64,000 bases of DNA from Sphagnum magellanicum (lineage: Eukaryota > Streptophyta > Sphagnopsida > Sphagnales > Sphagnaceae), in assembly GCA_021904315.1 (NCBI GenBank), contig CM038920.1, positions 9,672,001 to 9,736,000 on the forward strand, read 5' to 3'. The notes under the pieces are model-generated. The model was not told where the DNA came from. It did not search any database and was given only the letters and a program-made list of their open reading frames with translations. The translations under genes and the position numbers were made by a program. Positions 46,451 through 58,020 of this stretch are shown here, piece by piece (the first letter of the stretch is position 1; the number at the start of each line of letters is the position of its first letter).

Positions 46451-47569
46451 AAACCCGCTTGTGATTTACAAAACCTTGCAAATTAACCAAGTAATAAGCT
46501 TTCCCTAGAGGGAGGAAAAATTTGTCACAATTGTTTGACATGGGGACATGGAAACCGATTTCAACACTAAGGTACTTGATTTCTTGCCCTCCTAAGACCC
46601 ATTTTAGGAAGGTTTTTGCTTCATGTTGGAGCGTGTTTTGTTTAAGGCCCAAATTGCAACTATTTTTTGTAATTTATCCACACACCAACTATCTTGCAAA
46701 ATGATTGAAGAGCAAATTTGGTCTTCTCAAAGTTTCCATTGTTCCCCATTAGATATAGGGATGATGTCATCTATGAAAAATTGATCCCTAATACTCATAT
46801 CTCCTAGAAGCTGGAACTTTTATATTCCATATTTTGGGTTATCTAAGATGTAGCCAAGGACATCTATTGCAAGGATAAATAAGTAAGAAGAAAGTTGGCA
46901 TCCTTGCCTTATGAAACAAGCTAATTGAAATGTGTCACTCATCACACCTCTCCTTAATTGATGATGTTGCTCCTTTGTAGAGTGTGGAGACCCATCGATT
47001 TCCCATGTAATCTAGGAGGGTTCAAATCCCAAATATTTAAGCGTTAAAAAACAAGAATCATTAATAGGAAAGGAATTTTACTATAGTAGTAACCTATAAT
47101 CAACTTTCACATTAACAAAACAAATAATTAATTCATTTTTGTAAATTTGAATTTATATTTTCATCATCTACTATTTTATCATTATCATCATATGAAGAGT
47201 GGACTTATTCAGATGTAGCCTACCATAATTATGATGGTTTTCGACAGCTCAACTTCATATTGTCACAAAAATTCATTTCATTATCTTAAGAATTATTTAA
47301 TGACAAAACTAACCCTAACTTAAGGTAGTCCCCCAGTGGACCTGCTTTCTTAGGTACTTGTACTGAAATTCGGCCTTTGGGAAATGTTCAACCAAAGATT
47401 GAAAATTGGTCAAGGACTTGGAAGCCACGACTAGAGCGAACTAGTAGCCGCTAATGCACTAGTTGAGGATGAAGCTATTCAAGCCATTTTGGGGATGAAC
47501 CAAAAACACATCCTCCCTTGCCCAAGGTTTTTGGTTTTTTCAAACTCTTTTCCACCCTAAAAGTTTTCC

Positions 47570-47870
47570 CTCCTACTTACCTCCCTCCTACCTACCTACC
47601 TCCCTTCCTTTTACTTACCTACCCCCTCCTATTCACCTCACCTCATTTTATGCTCACTCCATCGTTAAAGCTCTAAATAGCTTGAAGCGGGAGGGCAAAA
47701 AAGGCAGAGTAAAACTAGGAGCCAAAAGCGGGAGGGCAAAAATGGTAGTTAGAAGCAGGACAGCAAAAGTGGCAACCAAAAATGGGAAGGCTGAAAGCAT
47801 AAATGGCAACCAGGACAACACACTTGAAGTGGGAGCTAGAAGTGAGAAGGCAGAATAGGACCTTGAAGGT
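47570..47870. repeat. CCTA microsatellite followed by purine-rich minisatellite
   Basis: 47570-47640 is (CCTA/CCTC)n. At 47680-47860, gaagcgggagggcaaaa / gccaaaagcgggagggcaaaa / gaagcaggacagcaaaa recur at irregular spacing. Confidence 0.75.
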
Positions 47871-47929
47871 AAGCTCCCTCCCTTCTCTTCATTTTTTTGC
47901 ACTTATTTTCTTGCGTGTTGTTGTAGCAA

Positions 47930-48790
47930 AGAAGGTGACGATAACTTAGTGTTGTCGCCTTCTTCTCTATGTTTGAAAAGAAGAAGACGACCACAATGCG
48001 CCATCGTTTTTTTTTATGGTTTTGTTTCAAAGAAGAAGAAGGCGATGGTAGCCTTTTTCTTTGTGTTTGAAAAAAAAAAGACGATAGCATTGTGCCATCG
48101 TGTTTTCCTCTGGTTCTATTGCAACGAAAAAGGTGATGGCAGATATTGCCGTCACCTTTTTTTTGTGTTTGAGAAGAAGAAGACAACGACAATGCATCGT
48201 CTTCTTTGTGGTTCTATTGCACTGAAGAAGGCGACGGTAACAAACTATTATCGCCTTTTTCATTGTGTTTGAAAAAAAGATAACAATGGCAATGCATGGT
48301 CGTTTTTTTCTATGGTTCTGTTGTAGAGAAAAAGGCAACAATAGTAGCTGCCATCGACTTCTTTTGTGGTGGTGTTACATAAAAGAAGAAGATGACAACA
48401 TTACGTTATCATCTTCTTTTATGGTTCTGTTGTAGTGAAGAAGGCAATAGCAACTACCATCGTCACCTTTGTCTTTATGTTTGAGAAGAAGAAGATGATG
48501 ACAATGTGTCGTTGTTTTCTTATGTGGTTTTGTTGCAATGAAGAAGGCAACGGTAATTGTTGTCGTCGCCTTCTTCTTTGTGTTTAAGAAGAAAAAGGCG
48601 ACAACAATAGTTATTATCGCCTTCTTCTGTGGTGTTGTTGTAGAGAAGAAAGGGATAGCAACAACTACCATTGCCTTCTTCTATGGTGGTGTTGTGGAGA
48701 AAAAGAAGACGACATGGAAGAAGGTGACGGTAACAATGTCGTCACCTTTTTTTATGGTGGTGGTGCTATGACAAAGGCGATGGCAACAGG
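47930..48790. repeat. Tandem array of imperfect hairpins (about 60-bp period)
   Basis: Each unit has a purine arm such as gaagaaggcgacggtaac and a complementary arm such as ttgtcgtcgccttcttc, joined by ttgtgtttgag or tggttctattgca linkers. One example is AAAAAGGTGATGGCA at 48127-48141 pairing with TGCCGTCACCTTTTT at 48147-48161. About a dozen units occur. Open frames exist on both strands in several phases because the units are symmetrical. I do not call a gene here. Confidence 0.85.
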
Positions 48791-49257
48791 TTGTTATTGT
48801 TTTTCTTTCTTTCTTTTTTTTCCTTCTTTTCTAATCCTTTTGGTCTAGTTCATTAGAATTGACAATTAACAATGAAATGGTGGTTTTTTTTAATGTCGAA
48901 GGTTATAATGCCTAAAGGAAGGAGACTGAAGAAAGGTGGTGGTGATTTGGAAGGTAAAAAACAAAATGTTGCTTCATTAGAATAGACAATTAGGAAGCAA
49001 AATGTTGATCTATTACAACCAAGATTTGGGGAGCCAAATGTTACTCTATCAAAATTGAAACTCAGTGAATCAAGCAATCTATGTGGCTGAGAATTGACAA
49101 TGGCGACATTTTGCAATTCAAATGATGAAATCACTCCTAATACAAATTGGGAATTTCAATCGAAAAATGGTGGGTTATATTATTTTAGAATTTACAAACA
49201 TTAGATTAAATGTAAATAAAAGAAATTGTACAAGTTTTTTTAAAGTTTAATTATATC

Positions 49258-49287
49258 CGCACCTTCCATCCAATGATGGAAGGTGCG
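49258..49287. repeat. Perfect 13-bp hairpin
   Basis: CGCACCTTCCATC, loop CAAT, then GATGGAAGGTGCG, followed by a T run (gattttttt). It is isolated in AT-rich DNA. Confidence 0.8.
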
Positions 49288-49540
49288 AGATTTTTTTTGT
49301 CAAAAATTTTTTATTGCAATACTTGAAAGCAATTAAAGTTTACAAGAGTTATGTGTGATTGTGTGATTCTATGTTTTATAATACTTGCATTCTATTTTTT
49401 AAACTTTTTATGTGTATTGTTTTGGAATTAGGATTTTTTTATAATAAAATAATGATTTTTTAAAAACAATTCTTAGTTTAGGTCTGGAACTTGAAACTGA
49501 CTAGGCCTTTCAACCACTAGCACCTCCTTGTCCACCTAAT

Positions 49541-50143
49541 ATGGCTCGAAAGGACAAAAAATGGACGAAGGTTGGGTCGAAATGGAAATGTAAAGTTGGC
49601 ACTTGCATTGTCACATATTGCGCCAAATGGTTATTAACAAAGCATTTGAAGGAGGTTCATGGCTTAGAGGCAAAAAAGGCCAAACTTGGGAGGCCTTCAA
49701 CTTCTTAAGGAGGTCCTCAACATCAAGACCATGCTGAAATGAACGCTCGCATTTTGGAAATGTGAAGGTAGAATGATCAAAAGGTTGATAGTTGTGTTTG
49801 CACCAAAACCTAGCACGAATGGGATAAGCTGGTAATTGTTGTAAAACAATGTCACCATTACCAAAACCAACTTTGGTCAAATTAATTTCAAAATAACTAT
49901 TACAGGTGTTGGGTTTTAATGTTTAAGGTGTGAGGAGTGTGCCTTGAAATGTAACACCACAAATGGAAAAATATGAAAATTTATAAGAAATGATTCGATC
50001 CAGTCGTTCTACATATGCACGACAATTAAAAATGGCATGTGATGTCAAAAATTAAGATCGAGAATCCATTAAAGCAAATTAGACACAAAAGTTAACAGAT
50101 GTATTAGATTTCCATGAATCTATAATGATTCATGGAAGGTAAG
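49541..50143 (+). pseudogene. Decayed ORF starting with a C2H2-like zinc finger
   Basis: An ATG at 49541 opens 55 codons with MARKDKKWTKVGSKW, KCKVGTCIVTYCAKW and LLTKHLKEVHGLEAKK. The spacing C-x4-C...H-x4-H fits a single C2H2/BED-like finger. After a stop at 49706 coding-like text continues in shifting frames: GGPQHQDHAEMNARIL, HEWDKLVIVVKQC, VTPQMEKYENL, and EMIRSSRSTYARQLKMACD up to about 50143. I believe this belongs to a multicopy plant family of single-finger proteins of unknown role, possibly mobile-element derived. It is broken here by several stops. Confidence 0.55.
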
Positions 50144-50767
50144 AAATAGTAATAATCAATGTTTATTATTTTTTTATAATTTTATTTCATCCAAGGTGTG
50201 TTAAGGTTTAATTTGGTGGTTTTTAAGTGTTTATAAGGTTCAGGAGACAATAAATGAAAAGTTTGTTGTAAATGCATTTTTAGTTGAGATGTAACGTCGC
50301 CATTTATACATTGTTCATCATGCAACAAAGGTTGTAAATGTAACAATTGTTTACCAAGCTAAACACGAAATTGTAAACAATGAAATGATTTAGGGTTTCC
50401 ACCTATATAATTAGCTAGGTTTTTTCAACCCTTTGATATTTTAGACTACCTAATTTTTTAACTTTGGTCTTTAATAAATAACATTTTTTTTCATTGGGCT
50501 CTTTAACATTTTTTTATCCACCCATATTTATACATCTTTTATCAATATAATATTTTCGTTTAATCACATTTATTTGATTAATATATGGTTAATTATATAT
50601 GTCTTCTTTTTCATAATATTCTTAGTATTTTAGATGTAGGAATCAAAACTTAAATAGGCCCATATGAATAGATTACATTAATTTAAGGTTTACAAAAATC
50701 AAAATGAGCATTGTGTAATACCTACATCCTTTCTATTATAATTTCCATAAGGCCATTTCAAATATAC

Positions 50768-51100
50768 AATACCCGCATATAAGTCTCATAATAGTTGATG
50801 GTTTTTTTTACATCTACTGCAATACTTACATATAAGTTTCGTAATAGTTGCTAGTTTTTTGCATCCATTGTAATACCCGCATATAGGTCTCATACTAGTT
50901 GCTAATTTTTCGCATCCATTGCAATACTCGCATATAAGTCTCGTAATCGTTACTAGTTTTTTGCATTCATTACAATACCCGCATATAAATCTCATAATAA
51001 TTTTAATTTTTTTTTTACATTCATTGCATTATCCACATATAGGTCTTCTAATAGTTGCTAATTTTTAGCATCTTTTGCAATACTTACCATATAGGTTTCC
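50768..51100. repeat. 51-bp tandem repeat (about 6.5 copies)
   Basis: Units start near 50768, 50821, 50872, 50923, 50974, 51027 and 51079. The unit contains aatacccgcatataagtctc, ataatagttgctag and gcatccattgc. The period is 17 codons, so the minus strand stays open for four units with a repeated 'ICGYCNGCKKLATIT' pattern. Confidence 0.92.
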
Positions 51101-51464
51101 ATAGTAATATTTATGAAATTCATATGAAATAATAATTTAATATACATATTAACAAATAATGTCATAATTAAGGAATTATTAAAAAATTATTTCAGATAAT
51201 GTAAATGATTGATTATCATATTTAAACAATCATTTATTTCTTAATATTAATTAATTATTTATTTGGTTGAACCTTAATTATTCAAATAATTAAAATTTAG
51301 ACCTAAAATTCAAATCTATAATTTGAAATTTAATTTATTATCTTAATTAGATTTTTTATGTTACTAAGTTATTCAAATCATTATTTTAAATAATTACTCA
51401 TGATAATTAATTATCATAAAATTAATTTAGGTATATAAAAAGACATATTTTAAGTATTCAAACC

Positions 51465-51760
51465 ACTTATTTCGAAGTGACCTTACATGTGAGTATTGCA
51501 TTTAAGGTTGAACCTTCATCTAAGGTTGTCTAAATCACATATGGATTATTTCAAAATAAACTTGCATGCAAATATTGCATATAAGCTTTGGTTTTTCATT
51601 GAAAGGTCATCCAAACTACATATTGATTATTTCGAAATGACCCTACGTGTGGGTATTATGTTTAAGGTTGGGTATACATCTCAAGTAACTTAAATCACCG
51701 ATGGGTTATATTGAAATGAATTTGAATATGGGTATTACATTTAGGGTTAGGTATTCATAT
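51465..51760. repeat. ~79-bp tandem repeat (about 3.8 copies)
   Basis: The unit includes ttatttcgaaatgacc, gtgggtattgcatttaagg and gtctaaatcacatattg. Confidence 0.8.
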
Positions 51761-51894
51761 AATTTTGCAATACTTGCACATGTACTTATTTTCACCAACT
51801 AGAAATTTGGCCTTAATTTTTTGAATAATTAAATAAAATTTGTAACAAAACACAAAAGAAGGTAATATTAAGTTCTTTCGGTTTTTTTAAAAAT

Positions 51895-52965
51895 AAAATA
51901 AAATGACATTGCATTATTTTACATATGTTTAAGCCCTAAAAATTCTACCCAAAATGCACCTTAGATTTATTTTAATTATTATAGACTTGTAAAAAAAATG
52001 TTAATTAATTTATATGTCCCAAACTTTAAACCTAAACCATAATTCTAACAATAAGTAGTAAATTGTACATTAAACCCTAACCCCTTATATCATCAATGTG
52101 ACCAATTTTGCATTATGCTAATTTTTATATATGTTAAATCATATTATAAAATGAATAAATAATTTTTAAAACATGAATTTCATGATGTATTGGTGGGGAA
52201 TCAAATATTTTAAAAATATTTTTATGTTTCATAGTTAATGAATTATCATAATATGATATGGGTATTACATTTAAACAATATGGAAATATTGAACTTTAAC
52301 AATTATGGAACACATGGAAACAAAGGAGATTCATAATTATGTTATAAGTCTAAACAAGTGATAAGATGAAAAACTAATACAATAAGCAAAGTCTAGAGTA
52401 TAAACCTTAAGCCTTGATATATATGAACCAAATTCTTAAACATTAAATCAAAAGGCATAACCTTAAAAATTCAAATGATATTTTGCCATAAGCCTTATTA
52501 TAACCTTAATTATACAAACTCTAACAAAAAAAAGTCCTAATGATATATGCCCTAAACCCAAAAAACTATGCAAAATATATAAATTATATAATGCAAAACA
52601 AAAAAAAAAAAATTTAAACATAGGAGAAAATTTAGAAACCAAATTTTAAAACTTTTAAACTACAAAGATTTATTGATCGAGAAAAAAACCTTAATTTTAA
52701 AATAAAATCAAATAAATTTTATAAAAACCAAAAATATATATATGTCTTTTACCTTTGTGTGATCTTTCCAAACAATTTTTTTCCACACTCTTTGAAAAAG
52801 ATATAAAATGAAATTGTATTACTTCACATATGTTTAAACCCTAAAATTTCCCCTTAAATTTAGCCTAATTTAAGTTAATTACTATAGATTTGTGAAAAAC
52901 TTGTTAATTAATTCATGTGTCCCAACCTTAAACCTAAACCATAATCCAATAGTACATATTTATAA
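51895..52965. repeat. Pair of ~165-bp direct repeats, ~900 bp apart
   Basis: Blocks 51903-52065 and 52806-52965 share acatatgtttaa(a/g)cccta, gttaattaattnatatgtccc and cttaaacctaaaccataat. The DNA between is AT-rich without a gene. The pair could be the ends of an old element. Confidence 0.7.
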
Positions 52966-53099
52966 TAATTACATGAAAAGATGTATTATAATGTCCATTC
53001 CATAAATAAATTAGATAAACAACATTTAATAAAATATGTATTAACTAGACCAAAATGACTACAATTATGAAATTATTTCCACTATAAATTATTTGTAAT

Positions 53100-54170
53100 A
53101 ATTACATATGGGGACTTATGTTCATCATCCATGAACTAGGGCGAACTTTAATAAATTGATAGGTAAGATTAAGGGTTGGGAAAAATGAATAGGTAATTAG
53201 TTAAGTATTTGGCTATGTAAAAAACATAGGTATGTAGGTGAACATAGTGATAGGTAAGAAGATGGGTGCATAGGTAAATAAATAAGTATATAAGTAAGTA
53301 GTTGAATTAATAAGCAGGTTAATAAGTAGAAAGGAAATTTCAATGCACAAAACGGCCAACTAGTGCATTGGTGGCTGCTGGTTCACTCTGGCCAGAAGCC
53401 ACGAAGCAACCACCAAGATCAAACAACTAACCTTACAAGAGAGCCACTTTCACTTTACATATCACTTCACTGTTCTGGTGTTTTTTCCATTCACAACAGT
53501 AAAATGACCTATGTGCTGTATTTGGGATGAAATATAGGAATTAAATGGAGAGTCAAACTTAGCTTGAGTTCGAAAATTTACTAAGGATACAGTGCCCTCC
53601 AAGAGAGCATGTACAAGGAAATCACTGTTTTTTTATTTGCCAACCATTAACAATTAGCCCAGGTTGTGGATATTGAAATACCTAGTGTTACTTTACATAT
53701 ATTGTCCACCTTTTGGTAGGCAAGGGTGTTGTGTTTAGATTCATTATAGAGTATAGTAGCTTTAGAAAGGTCTAAGTTTTTTTTTTTTAATTTTTTTGGA
53801 GGGTGGGGGGAGAAAGAGAGGAGTCAATTCTACTGGGGACCCTTTCTTCTAAATGATAATTAATCTATCATGCAATCTTTTGAATGTTTTTTGCAAAATT
53901 AGACCTGTCTTCTGAGAATTTTATCCTCTTTTGGCAAGTTTGCTTGAGGGAGCAGTATATAAGGACTTTACTTTTAATCTTAAATTTGTGTAGTCTCAGA
54001 CTTTGAAAACGAGAGGCAAGGTCAGAGAGAAAGCAAATACTTGCTAATTTTAAGATGTCCTAAAGTTTTGAGACTTTTATTTTTGTTTTGGGTGATTGGC
54101 CAATGTCTACAGCATGAAATAGAAGAAAAAACTTGGAAAATTCAATGCACCCACATCCATTTAATAGAAG
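53100..54170. other. Intergenic DNA with a GGTA microsatellite
   Basis: 53160-53330 holds degenerate taggtaggt/aagtaagt repeats. The rest shows no gene. Confidence 0.5.
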
Positions 54171-54179
54171 AGGTGAATA

Positions 54180-55445
54180 AGTATCCCAGTTCTTAAGAAG
54201 GAGCATTAGACCCAGGTGGAAAATGACGACAAACAAATTTGGAAAGAAAAATTTCATGCCAGCTAATGGGAAGGCTCAGCATGCACTCATGAACAGTCCA
54301 GTTTTTTTCTTTTTGAGAGGGGGAGAAGAGAGAGGGATTTTTTGTTTTCCTCCTTGTTCCCAATGTGTTCCCATCAAGTTCTCAAAGTGTTCCCAAATAT
54401 GCTCCCCAGTATGTTCACAATAGCACCTCAGCTTTATCATGTCTGGTTTTGCTCAAAGTTCAACACCCATGTATATAAACTGAAAAGGCAAAATCTAGGG
54501 AGCACATTTGTTTCTTGCAATTGGGGGTCAAAAGAGGTGCTTCTATTGGGGCATGCCCAATGTTCCAAAAAAATTGCTGATGGGCCAATCAATATGGCTC
54601 CTTTAAAATAAATTAAAAAGTTGTGAGTGCACCCATGAACTAATTAATATGAATCCCAACTGGAAAATAAGTACCCCTAGTTTATAATGGGGGTATTAGT
54701 CTAGGTTGAAAATGGTGACCAACAGTTTTGGAATGAGAAAATTGATGCAGCCAATGGGAAGGCTCAGCATGCACTCATGATGGGCCCTGTTTTTTCCTTT
54801 TGAGGGTATAGGTATCCCAATTCTTAAGAAGGGGTATTTAGCTGAGGCGAAAAATGGTGGCAAACAGTTTTGGAAACAAAAGTTGCATGCAGCCAATGAA
54901 AGGCTCGGCGGTGTGCCCTAATAAGGGTCCGGATTTTTTCTTTTTGGGGGAGGAGGGTGGGTTGGGGGAGGATTTTTTTCTTTTTTCTTTTTTGGGGGCA
55001 TTGCCATGCCATTAGCCCGGGCCAAAAATGGTGACAAACAGTTTTGGAAATAAAAGTTCCATGCAGCCAATGAAAGGCTCAGATTGGACTCATGAGTGGT
55101 CCAGTTTTTTTCTTTTTGGGAAGGAGGAGGGGAGGAATTTTTACTTTTTTCCCCTTGTTCCCATCATGTTCCCCAATTTCCCAAGTTGTTCCCCCAAAAC
55201 GTTCCCAATAGCACCTCAGCTTTATCCCATATGGTTTGCCCAATGTTCAACTCTCATTTATATAAAGTGAAAAAGGTGGATCATAGGGAGCACATTTGTT
55301 TTTATTTTGCAATTGCCGGTCCAAAGAGGTGCATCTATTGGGGAATACCCAATGTTCCAAAAAAAATTGGTGATGGGCCAATCAATATGGGCCCTTCAAA
55401 AAAAAAAAGAAGTTGAGCACACCAATGAACTAATTAATATGAATC
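54180..55445. repeat. Duplicated promoter-like repeat blocks with CCAAT and TATA motifs
   Basis: Two ~430-bp direct repeats (about 54221-54665 and 55026-55445) each hold a gcagccaatgnnaaggctca phrase, a (tgttccca)n stretch, agcacctcagctttatc, a TATATAAA (54474 and 55258), gggagcacatttgttt and gatgggccaatcaatatgg. Two shorter units with only the CCAAT part lie between (near 54738 and 54889). The CCAAT core resembles that of the ~127-bp units at 16.7-35 kb (atgcagccaatgggaa.gctcag). Confidence 0.82.
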
Positions 55446-56292
55446 ACAATAGGCAATAGGGGCTATGTGTATGAAGAACCTCTTATTAGGAGATCCACGA
55501 AAACTGAAATTTGGGTAGTGTGAAGCCACGAAGCCGCCACCCAGGAACCATCAAAGAATGAACGCTAACTTACCTGAAAAATGCCCACAAAGGCTGTGTG
55601 CCTTTGGCAGCTGAAGTGACGTTTTCCTGACCATGGGCGCAGGCCTATGCTTTGCTTCCTCACAAAAATGGGTCTCTTGTCTCTTCCAGAGCTACTGGCA
55701 TCCAAGAAGCTTGTTTCTATACCACAAAACATATGAGCAGCTATAAAACGAAGAAGAGCAGCCAGGCATTTTGCACTGCCATCGTTTCCTCACTTTTCTT
55801 TTGCAGAGCATTGAGTTTCCATCCGAATGCACATTGGGTTCCACAGATTTTGGTGTTTGTCCCAGTTCTACACATAAAAGTCCCTGGTTTCACCATTCAA
55901 TTTCACCTGTCAAAGTTTTCTTGGTTCCCAAATCCTTTTTGCTCAGCTCACATTCTGAAGAGAAATTTTTTTGCTCTATTTCTTTTTTAAAAGTCTTAGC
56001 GACTTCTGTTGCAAGAGCAAGATAGTCAGTTCCAGGAATCAAAGAATTCCACTGCAAACACTTCTGTTTCAATTTCAGTTTCACTTACTTGGGTACTTCG
56101 GATTTTGTCTTCGGGTTTATTGATTTTATAACTATAATTTCCTTCCCTCATTTGCTTTTCCATTGATTTCTTTTTGCCTGGGTTTTGCTTTGCAGACACA
56201 TTTCAGAATCAGAGAGAATATTAGAGCTGGGAAGTTGTTTTGGAGTAGAGTGAAAGTTGAAAGTATCAAAGTAATCATCATAGTCGACATTC

Positions 56293-56598
56293 ATGAATTC
56301 AATGGATATTTATTTCGGTGACCACCAGGTATGGTCCACACTGTCTATGTCTCTACTCACAGTGCTGATGTTGTGGGTTGCTTACATTGTTGTGGGGATG
56401 GTGGATAAGTTTGTGATTACTCTCCAGGAGAATCATGAATAGGCAGGGCGTGAAAGGACCCTCTTCTCATTTGCTCCTGGGAAACTTGCCTTAAATTACT
56501 ATGCTTGAGGAGGCAGAAACAAAGAAGGCATGAAGACCGGTGACTACAACATTGTTCTCATGTTCTTCCTTTTCATGTGCAGAATTGCCAAACTTATG
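56293..56598 (+). pseudogene. First exon of a cytochrome P450 (CYP72-clan-like), decayed
   Basis: The ATG at 56293 gives 49 codons with a hydrophobic anchor (LSMSLLTVLMLWVAYIVVGM). A one-base shift then leads to the Pro/Gly hinge text QGVKGPSSHLLLGNLP, a stop, and ITMLEEAETKKA. A further shift gives HVLPFHVQNCQTYG, ending at a splice donor (CTTATG|GTGTGT, 56598/56599). The hinge and the '...YG' exon end fit exon 1 of CYP72-clan P450s such as CYP714. These are ER-bound haem oxygenases of hormone and specialised metabolism. No later exon is found before the window ends. A TATAAAA at about 55744 may be the old promoter. Confidence 0.5.
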
Positions 56599-56599
56599 G

Positions 56600-57955
56600 T
56601 GTGTTTTTCTTTGAGCTCCAAATTCTCATCTCTCTCAATTATTTGACGCATTTTCATTTTCTCCTTATCTTGCAATTATGACTAAGGATTAGAGTACTCA
56701 TGATTTGCCAAAATTACAGCCTTTTCTTATGATGAGGTTTCAACTATCGATAAGGGTTCTTGGATATGTCTCCATGCATATGTGGTTGATGGGTAGATCA
56801 TAATATCAATTTTGATATATGTTGATCATATATAGATTACATATTGCTCATATGTTGGCCATATACAAATCGTATTAACAAAATTATTAACAATGTATTA
56901 TATTAATTTACTATATTGTAAAATATGGTGAATTCATTAGTGGTGAATTTAGTGGGTGAATTCGCATTGTCAATTTTTTAATTATTCATGTTGTTGTAGA
57001 CTTTAATGGCAATTGTGATAAAACATTTGGATGAATTCTAAGAAGATTATGAAGTTGTAATGAACATTTGAAATGACAACATTATCTCTATGATACAAAA
57101 AAAAAATGAAAAATATGAATTCAAATAATATGTCAAATTAAAATTTAAAAATAAAACATCATCAAATGAAAAATTTATTAATGAAGTGCATTGAAACTTT
57201 CCTAATATATATTTTTTTATTTTTAAGAGTTTTAAATGACATCATTGTCGTAAATTTTATTTTTGAAAGTCCATTTCACATTTTAAAATTTAATCTTTTG
57301 CATGGATTTTTTTATCAATCATATCTTTAAGGATATTCAAAAGGTTGGCTTACTAATATTTATGATTAAAAGCATAGAGGATAATTATAGGATTTATGGT
57401 TTGATAATTGCTAAAACTGCAAAACAATTCGCCAATGCTAGATTATGGACTCTCAAATGTCATTTTTGAGCCACCTACCTAGCCATGCTTTCACCCATCA
57501 TTGATATTGTGGAACATTGTACGGATCTAATTGTGGCAAGTTTCCATTTTTGCGAACCCCAAACATATTCTCAACGGTTCAAATTCTAAAGATGATGGTT
57601 TTGCAAATGATCTTGATGAAGGGGTCATTGACATAGGTGGTATTGAACCCATTGATGAAAATCTTCCCCTTACAAATGATGGTAGTGCATGTGTTGAACA
57701 GAGTTGTCAAAACCAAAATGACATGCACATTTTGCATCAAGAGTCACATTGACATCTGTCTTGACACATCTATCACCTCCATTAGGACAGACGCAAGAAA
57801 ATCCTTGTTCACCTTCAAGTTGCCCTTGTTACAATTAGTGACCAAAAACATATTTCAATTGCCAATCCTATGACGACCAAAAATATTCAATCACCAATCC
57901 TACAATGACTGAAAATATTCAGTCACCAATCTTGTAACAACCAAAAAATTTCGAT
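56600..57955. other. Intergenic DNA with an unassigned open stretch
   Basis: On the plus strand 57420-57530 reads AKQFANARLWTLKCHF and LSPIIDIVEHCTDLIVASFH in one frame, then 57590-57750 reads DDGFANDLDEGVIDIGGIEP in another. It looks like a decayed protein-coding relic, possibly of a transposon. I cannot name the family. Confidence 0.3.
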
Positions 57956-57958
57956 CGC

Positions 57959-58020
57959 AATGACACACCCAAAAGATGGCAATTAAAATTTTAAGGTCGC
58001 CATCTTTTGGGTGTGTCATT
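57959..58020. repeat. Perfect 22-bp inverted repeat with an 18-base loop
   Basis: AATGACACACCCAAAAGATG plus GC (57959-57980) is exactly complementary to 57999-58020. The surrounding text repeats gaccaaaaatattcaatcaccaatcc phrases. It could be a short MITE core or a small-RNA hairpin. Confidence 0.92.

Larger units (their letters stand above)
44590..47010 (-). mobile_element. Decayed L1-type LINE, interrupted by an insertion
   Basis: On the minus strand the RT region 47010-46455 reads VSTLYKGATSSI, VMSDTFQLACFIRQGCQLSS, YLFILAIDVLGYILDNPKYG and the catalytic FIDD (for FADD/YADD). ALQSFCKIVGVWINY, KWVLGGQEIKYLSVEIGFHV and KLITWLICK follow. The reading then jumps to 44838-44590 with GRSLIVNQVILASIW, ICSQIYGMMRNFIWWAKG and LLMWGF, which in an intact plant LINE follow directly. 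The ~1.6 kb between is foreign. Several frameshifts and stops are present. It is typical of plant L1 elements and not functional. Confidence 0.85.

Noticed and set aside
48027..48771. Several overlapping open frames on both strands, about 75-118 codons
   Set aside because: They result from a symmetrical tandem hairpin array; low-complexity Lys/Phe/Thr translations in every phase.
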